The position numbers were made by a program, and so were the translations under genes. Positions 6,843 to 11,141 of a stretch of DNA of 11,141 nt are shown here, in pieces; the first letter of the stretch is position 1, and each line of letters begins with the position of its first letter. The notes under the pieces were generated by a model. That model saw nothing but the letters and a program-made list of their open reading frames with translations, searched no databases and was not told the origin of the DNA. This DNA comes from Planctomycetota bacterium (GTDB lineage: Bacteria; Planctomycetota; Phycisphaerae; Phycisphaerales; UBA1924): positions 1 to 11,141 of the forward strand of contig JAFLCM010000037.1 of NCBI GenBank assembly GCA_017303565.1, written 5' to 3'.

Positions 6843-8738
6843 TCACTTCTTGATGTACTCGCTGGGATCAAGGACCTCTTTGGGCGAGGTCTTGGCGAGC
6901 AGCACGTACTCGTCGATGCACGGCGGGCAGCAGAACTCGTAGGTCTTGCCGCCGATGATCCATGTGAACTTGGGGTTCGCCTTGGTCATCGTGATCGGGC
7001 AGATCTTGTCCCCGGCCTTGGGCTTCATGTCGTGCTTGGCCATCTTGCCCTTGTACTTCTCGCCCGCCGTCACCGAGCCGTTGGCCTTGATGTCGGCCTC
7101 GGTGTAGATGCCGCCGGGCGTCAGGTAGAGCGCCCGCTCTTCGTCCGCATCCACACCCGCGGGCATGTCGTTCCCCCCTCCGTCGCCGTCATGTCCACCC
7201 TTGGCCGCAGAGGCCGCAATCGCTGAAACGAACTTGCTCATCTTGTCGGTGTCGCTCAACTTCTCCCACTTGGCGGCGGAGGCCGCATCGTGGAAGGCGA
7301 CGGCCTGGCCCTTGAAGTCGCGGGTGATCTTGGCATCCGCCGCGTCGGCGGTGATGGGGCAGACGGTGTTGGCCGGGGCCGCACCCAGTGCGCCCTTCTC
7401 GACGGTGAACGTGAAGGGCACGGTCAAGACCTGCTCCTTCTCAGCGGTGCCGACGTTGAACTGGCCCCACGCCTTGTAAGTCCCCGGCTGCTTGAAGTGG
7501 GCCTCGAAGTCCACCTTGGGTCCGCCGGTCTGGGCCGCCGTCTTGGGCGCAGCGCTGCCGTGCCCCGCCCCCCCTCCAGCATGGTCGTCCTTCTTCCCAT
7601 CCGCGCCGCCTGCGCCGTGCTCGCCACCCTCGTGCGGGTGAGCGTGGACGAACTGTGTTCCGTCCTGGCTGATGATGACCAGGTGCCCCATCGCGCCCAG
7701 GTACGAGCGGAGCGTGGTGACGGGCTGCGGGGGGGTGCCGTCCTTGGTGATGGTGAACGACATGTGCGCTTTGCCGCCCGCCTTGATCTTCCCTTCAGTG
7801 TCGAGCGCGACCGTGAAACCGTCTATGGTCTTGGGCTTGTCCGCATCGACCGTCAGCGGAACGGCGGCCTTCGTCGTTCCAGTCGCCGTCACCTTCACCG
7901 GTACCACCTGCTGCGGCGAGCCCTTGGGCGTGAAGTCAAAGTACAGCGTGTACTCGCCTCCGGCAGGGAAAGTCATCGGCATCGAGAACGCACCATCTGC
8001 GCGCCGAGTGGGGTGCTCGTGCGCAAACCACGAGAGGTCCTTGCTCACCACCAGCAGGTGCAGCACCTTCTCGTGGACGGTGTCAAGATCCTTGACGGGC
8101 GTGCCGTTGGCGTCCTTAAGCGTGAAGACCATCAGCGCGGCCTTCCCCGCCTCGATCGCCTTTCCACCTTCGGGAGCAACCGTAACGGAATGCGTGACCG
8201 GAGCCGCCTCCGCGCCGTGGCCGTGGTCGTGCCCGTCCGCCATCGCGGGCGAGAGCGCGGCGACCTTCGCCGCCGCCGCCTTCACCGGCGCGAACGCCGC
8301 CTTGGTCTTGGCGACATCGCCGGCATCGGCGATGTTGTGCAGGTTGTCCGCCGCCTCGGCGAGTTCCTTGCTCGCGAGGTTGATGTCCTTGACCTTCTCG
8401 CGCGGCACGCCGCTGTCCTTGGCGAGCGCGAGCGCTCCGAGTGTCTTGGCGAGCGTGGCGACAGCGTTTGCCTTGTCCGAAACGCTCGCGATGGAGCCGC
8501 TCGCGAGGGCAGTGTCCAACGCCTTCACATCGGCGGCGATGCGCTGGGCGGCATCGGCGAACGACCCGGCCTTGGCGACTTCGCCGTGCGCGTGGCCGTC
8601 GTCCTTGTGGCCGGGCTGCCCCCCTGCGCCCGGCTTGTCATCGCCGTGGCTGTGCTGGGCGAGAGCACTCGGCGCGGATGCGAGTGCAAGGCCGGATGCG
8701 AGGATCAACGACAGGACCGGAAGACGTAGACGAATCAT
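6843..8738 (-). CDS. Secreted His-rich multidomain metal-binding protein with C-terminal YHS domain
   Basis: The 631-aa exported protein has a signal peptide at 1-27 (cleavage near ALA-Q), followed by a His/Asp/Gly stretch (28-52). An Ala/Lys-rich helical region spans about 58-165, and a second His patch (GHDHGHG) lies at 169-175. Two beta-sandwich-like units follow. The first, about 182-287, contains HLLVVSKDLSWFAHEHP. The second, about 300-447, contains HLVIISQDGTQFVHAHP and is split by a Gly/His insert at 369-394. Next is a YHS-like unit at about 457-507 that keeps CPI but lacks the FCC..C cysteines. The C-terminal domain contains ALYLTPGGIYTEADIKANG and a full YHS unit (Cys580, then Cys603, Cys604 and Cys607). 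ATG 8738 has AAGGAG at 8746-8751 and overlaps the RND stop as ATGA, so it is coupled to the pump gene. A periplasmic metal sponge or chaperone role is inferred; I know no characterised protein of this architecture. Confidence 0.88.
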   Translation of the reverse strand: MIRLRLPVLSLILASGLALASAPSALAQHSHGDDKPGAGGQPGHKDDGHAHGEVAKAGSFADAAQRIAADVKALDTALASGSIASVSDKANAVATLAKTLGALALAKDSGVPREKVKDINLASKELAEAADNLHNIADAGDVAKTKAAFAPVKAAAAKVAALSPAMADGHDHGHGAEAAPVTHSVTVAPEGGKAIEAGKAALMVFTLKDANGTPVKDLDTVHEKVLHLLVVSKDLSWFAHEHPTRRADGAFSMPMTFPAGGEYTLYFDFTPKGSPQQVVPVKVTATGTTKAAVPLTVDADKPKTIDGFTVALDTEGKIKAGGKAHMSFTITKDGTPPQPVTTLRSYLGAMGHLVIISQDGTQFVHAHPHEGGEHGAGGADGKKDDHAGGGAGHGSAAPKTAAQTGGPKVDFEAHFKQPGTYKAWGQFNVGTAEKEQVLTVPFTFTVEKGALGAAPANTVCPITADAADAKITRDFKGQAVAFHDAASAAKWEKLSDTDKMSKFVSAIAASAAKGGHDGDGGGNDMPAGVDADEERALYLTPGGIYTEADIKANGSVTAGEKYKGKMAKHDMKPKAGDKICPITMTKANPKFTWIIGGKTYEFCCPPCIDEYVLLAKTSPKEVLDPSEYIKK

Positions 8739-11029
8739 GACTGGGCTCCTTGGTCTGAGGCCGCTGAGCGGCCGGGTTCGGGTGATGCAGAGGCGGACGA
8801 GCTGCCACGATCGCTCGCCCCTACTGGTGTGGCGACGGTGGGTGTTGAGTGGCTTTTGATCGTGGTCGGCACGGGTTGGCTCGGTGTGTGCTCGCCGTGC
8901 TTCTCGGCGTGTTCCCGCGCCAGCCGCTCGGCGGCGGTCTTGCCGAAGCGGTAGAAGACTGCCGGGGTGACGAAGAAGTCAAGCAGCGTGCTGGTGATGA
9001 GCCCGCCGAGGATGACGACCGCGACCGGGTACAGGATCTCCTTGCCCGGCTCGCCCTTGCTGAGCACCAGCGGTATCAGGCCCAGCCCCGCCGTGACGGC
9101 GGTCATGAGCACCGGGGCGACTCGCTCTTGACTGCCCTGGATGATGAGCTCCTTGCTCCAGGGGCGGCGTTCCTCGGTCATGAGGTGGATGTAGTGGCTG
9201 ACCATCAGCACGCCGTTGCGGGTGGCGATGCCGGTGAGGCTGATGAAGCCCACGAGCGAGGCCACGCTGAAGGGTTCGCGGGTGATGGCAAGCGCGGCGA
9301 CGCTCCCCAGGAACGCGAAGGGGACGTTGAGCATGATCTGGATGGCGACCATGCCCGAGCGGTAGTGCGTGAAAAGAATGACGAAGATCGCGATGAGCGA
9401 GCCCGCGCCCAAGGCGAGCAGCAGGCGGGTCGATTCCTGCTGGGCCTCGTACAAGCCTCCGTACTGGATCGTGTACCCCTGCGGGAGTTGGACGTCCATT
9501 CCGATGGACTTCTTGATCTCCTCGACCGTCGAGCCCAGATCGCGCCCGCGGACATTGGCGGAGACAACGATGCGGCGACGCAGGCTCTCGCGCTGGACCT
9601 CGTTGGGGCCGAGTCTCTCAACGATCTCGGCGACGTCCTGCACGAGCACGATCGCGCCCGTCGGAGACACCAGCCGCACGAGGCCTAGCGCCGTCGGATC
9701 GGTGCGGTGGTGGTCGTCAAGGGTCAGGGTAATGTCGAATACCTTGAGGCCGTCGAGCACCTGGCCGACGACCTTGCCTTTGGTGGCCGTCTCCATCGCA
9801 TCGGTGAGCGTCGCGGGCGTGAAGCCGACGCGGGCCGCCGCGGCGCGGTTGACGCTGATGTGCAGCTGAGGGATCAGCACCTGCTGCTCAACCTGCAAGT
9901 CGGCGACGCCGGGGATGCCTTCCATCGCGGCCTTGGTCTGCTCCGCGAGCGTGCGGAGCGTGCCGAGGTCGTCGCCGAAGATCTTGATGGCGACCTGGGC
10001 GCGGACGCCCGAGAGCAAGTGCTCGATGCGGTGGCTGATGGGCTGGCCGATGCCAATGGCGACGCCGGGGAAGGCCGAAAGTTTCTCCTCGATCATCGAG
10101 AAGACCTGTTCCCGCGGAAGGATGTCCTTAACCGCTGGCGGCCTGCGGCCTGCGGGCGTCGTGTGCTTGTCGGGTTCTTTCGCTTCTTGCTTGGTCCAGA
10201 AGTCCACCTCGATCTCGCTGGCGTTGACTCCCAGCGCATGCTCATCCTGCTCGGCGCGGCCGGTGCGACGGGCCGTGCTCTTGACCTGGGGGATCGAGAG
10301 GATCATCTCCTCGGCCTTGGTGCCAAGTTTGTTTGACTCGTCCAGTGAAACGCCCGGCTGGCCAAAGAACGAGACGACGGCCGTGCCCTCGTTGAAGGGG
10401 GGCAGGAACTCCGAGCCCAGGCGGGTGACGACGAACAACGCCACGGCGACCAAAGCGCCGAGCGTTCCCAGCACCGCGACCGGACGCGGCATCGAGATCG
10501 AGTAGGACTTGAGCGCCAGCCACTTGCAGGCCCGCAGCAACGCGCCGTCCTTGCCGTGCTCCATGCGTTTGATGCCCGGGAGCAGGTAGTACGCCAGCAC
10601 CGGCGTGACGGTGAGCGCCACCAGCAGCGATGCGAAGATGCTCACGATGTACGCCGTGGCCAGCGGCGCAAAGAGCCGACCTTCGATCCCAGGGAGGAAG
10701 AACGTTGGCAGGAAGACGAGGTTGACGATGATCGTGCCGAGGATGATCGGATTGCGGATCTCGCTTGAGGCGTCGAAGACGACCTGCGCGATCGGCTTGG
10801 GGGTGGCAGTGCGGCGGTTCTCGCCCAGGCGGCGGTACACGTTCTCCACGTCGACCACCGCGTCGTCCACGAGTTCGCCGATGGCAACCGCCAGGCCGCC
10901 CAACGTCATGGTGTTCACGCTCAGGTCCAGCCAGTGGAAGACCAGGAACGTCGTGATGATCGAGAGCGGCAGCGCCGTGAGCGTGACGATCGTTGTCCGC
11001 ACGTTCGTGAGGAAAAGAATCAGGACGTA
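8735..11029 (-). CDS. HME-type RND efflux permease lacking its N-terminus (5'-truncated, probably a remnant)
   Basis: Inner-membrane RND metal pump. The similarity-bearing frame runs from TAC at 11029 (YVLILFLTNVRTTIVTL, a mid-protein membrane helix) to the stop at 8735. The first possible start is GTG 11002, giving 755 aa, but it has no ribosome-binding site and sits inside a helix. Roughly the first third of a usual protein of about 1,050 aa, including TM1 and the first porter half, is absent; an in-frame TAA lies at 11030-11032. From GTG numbering: the TM4 motif GELVDDAVVDVEN at 42-54, GSEFLPPFNEGT at 196-207, SHRIEHLLSGVRAQ at 323-336, and GFISLTGIATRNGVLMVSHY at 585-604. A Ser/Thr/Pro/His-rich cytoplasmic tail begins at about 690. 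The TM4 motif has an Asp pair and differs from the CusA consensus as I recall it, so this is a different HME subgroup from the pump at the left edge. Its stop overlaps the next start by 4 bp. Function without the N-terminal part is unlikely. Confidence 0.85.
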   Translation of the reverse strand, partial: YVLILFLTNVRTTIVTLTALPLSIITTFLVFHWLDLSVNTMTLGGLAVAIGELVDDAVVDVENVYRRLGENRRTATPKPIAQVVFDASSEIRNPIILGTIIVNLVFLPTFFLPGIEGRLFAPLATAYIVSIFASLLVALTVTPVLAYYLLPGIKRMEHGKDGALLRACKWLALKSYSISMPRPVAVLGTLGALVAVALFVVTRLGSEFLPPFNEGTAVVSFFGQPGVSLDESNKLGTKAEEMILSIPQVKSTARRTGRAEQDEHALGVNASEIEVDFWTKQEAKEPDKHTTPAGRRPPAVKDILPREQVFSMIEEKLSAFPGVAIGIGQPISHRIEHLLSGVRAQVAIKIFGDDLGTLRTLAEQTKAAMEGIPGVADLQVEQQVLIPQLHISVNRAAAARVGFTPATLTDAMETATKGKVVGQVLDGLKVFDITLTLDDHHRTDPTALGLVRLVSPTGAIVLVQDVAEIVERLGPNEVQRESLRRRIVVSANVRGRDLGSTVEEIKKSIGMDVQLPQGYTIQYGGLYEAQQESTRLLLALGAGSLIAIFVILFTHYRSGMVAIQIMLNVPFAFLGSVAALAITREPFSVASLVGFISLTGIATRNGVLMVSHYIHLMTEERRPWSKELIIQGSQERVAPVLMTAVTAGLGLIPLVLSKGEPGKEILYPVAVVILGGLITSTLLDFFVTPAVFYRFGKTAAERLAREHAEKHGEHTPSQPVPTTIKSHSTPTVATPVGASDRGSSSASASPEPGRSAASDQGAQS

Positions 11030-11141
11030 TTACAGTTGCGGGGACAGCTCAGGATTATTCATTAACTATAGTATAATTCACCTGATTCCCTATTATTCAC
11101 TGTTTAAATAAGTGAACCGAAAACAATATCCGTCTTTAAAA
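11030..11141. other. AT-rich segment abutting the truncated pump gene (possible mobile-element end or assembly junction)
   Basis: By hand count this stretch is about 33% G+C (37 of 112), and 11051-11141 about 27%, against strongly GC-rich DNA elsewhere. It interrupts the RND frame with TAA at 11030-11032. It holds GGGGACAG (about 11039-11046), a short hairpin with TTCACT (11096-11101) and AGTGAA (11111-11116), and ATTATTCA repeated at 11054-11061 and 11092-11099. A 15-codon open stretch on the minus strand enters from the right edge and stops at 11093. No gene can be named. It could be the end of an inserted element, other foreign DNA, or a chimeric contig end. Confidence 0.55.

Noticed and set aside
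7290..8859. Long plus-strand open frames opposite the His-rich protein gene (to 8729 and 8859)
   Set aside because: They are shadows of GC-rich codon bias. The minus-strand product has a signal peptide, YHS domain and ribosome-binding site.
1..11141. Idea that the two partial pump genes are one gene split by linearising a circular replicon
   Set aside because: Joining the ends puts AT-rich DNA with stops between the fragments, and the two pumps appear to belong to different HME subgroups.

Overview
The window is a high-GC bacterial segment in which every credible gene lies on the minus strand, so transcription runs from the right end towards position 1. The layout is one dense metal-efflux cluster. 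All genes with an intact 5' end have purine-rich Shine-Dalgarno sequences, and three junctions are 4-bp stop/start overlaps. RND pumps, outer-membrane factors and signal-peptide proteins show a Gram-negative envelope. The mix of YHS-domain, CxxC and His-rich secreted proteins resembles Planctomycetota (perhaps Phycisphaerae), but that assignment is an impression from protein style, not a demonstrated placement.

In transcription order (right to left): (1) 11029-8735, an HME-type RND permease lacking its N-terminal part, because the reading frame runs into AT-rich DNA with an in-frame stop near 11030; (2) 8738-6843, a 631-aa secreted His-rich protein with two beta-sandwich-like units carrying an FxHxHP motif, one degenerate YHS unit and one intact C-terminal YHS domain; (3) 6728-5922, a secreted YHS + SnoaL/NTF2-like fusion; (4) 5813-5490, a small exported protein with four CxxC pairs; (5) 5447-3975 and (6) 3978-2608, two tandem TolC/CusC-like outer-membrane factors; (7) 2611-899, a CusB-type adaptor with three heavy-metal-binding domains; (8) 883-1, the first 294 residues of a CusA-type permease, cut by the window edge.

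Genes 5 to 8 form an apparently complete tripartite envelope exporter (outer-membrane channel, periplasmic adaptor, inner-membrane pump) of the Cu(I)/Ag(I) CusCBA kind. Genes 2 to 4 look like periplasmic metal-handling proteins that could bind copper or a similar ion and feed the adaptor. No soluble CusF-like chaperone, no sensor kinase/regulator and no convincing promoter are visible; the operon start lies beyond the right end or was removed by the disruption there. The main points of interest are the accessory metal-binding proteins, the two metal-binding domains inserted within the adaptor, the presence of two distinct HME-RND pumps in one transcription unit, and the abrupt right-hand junction.
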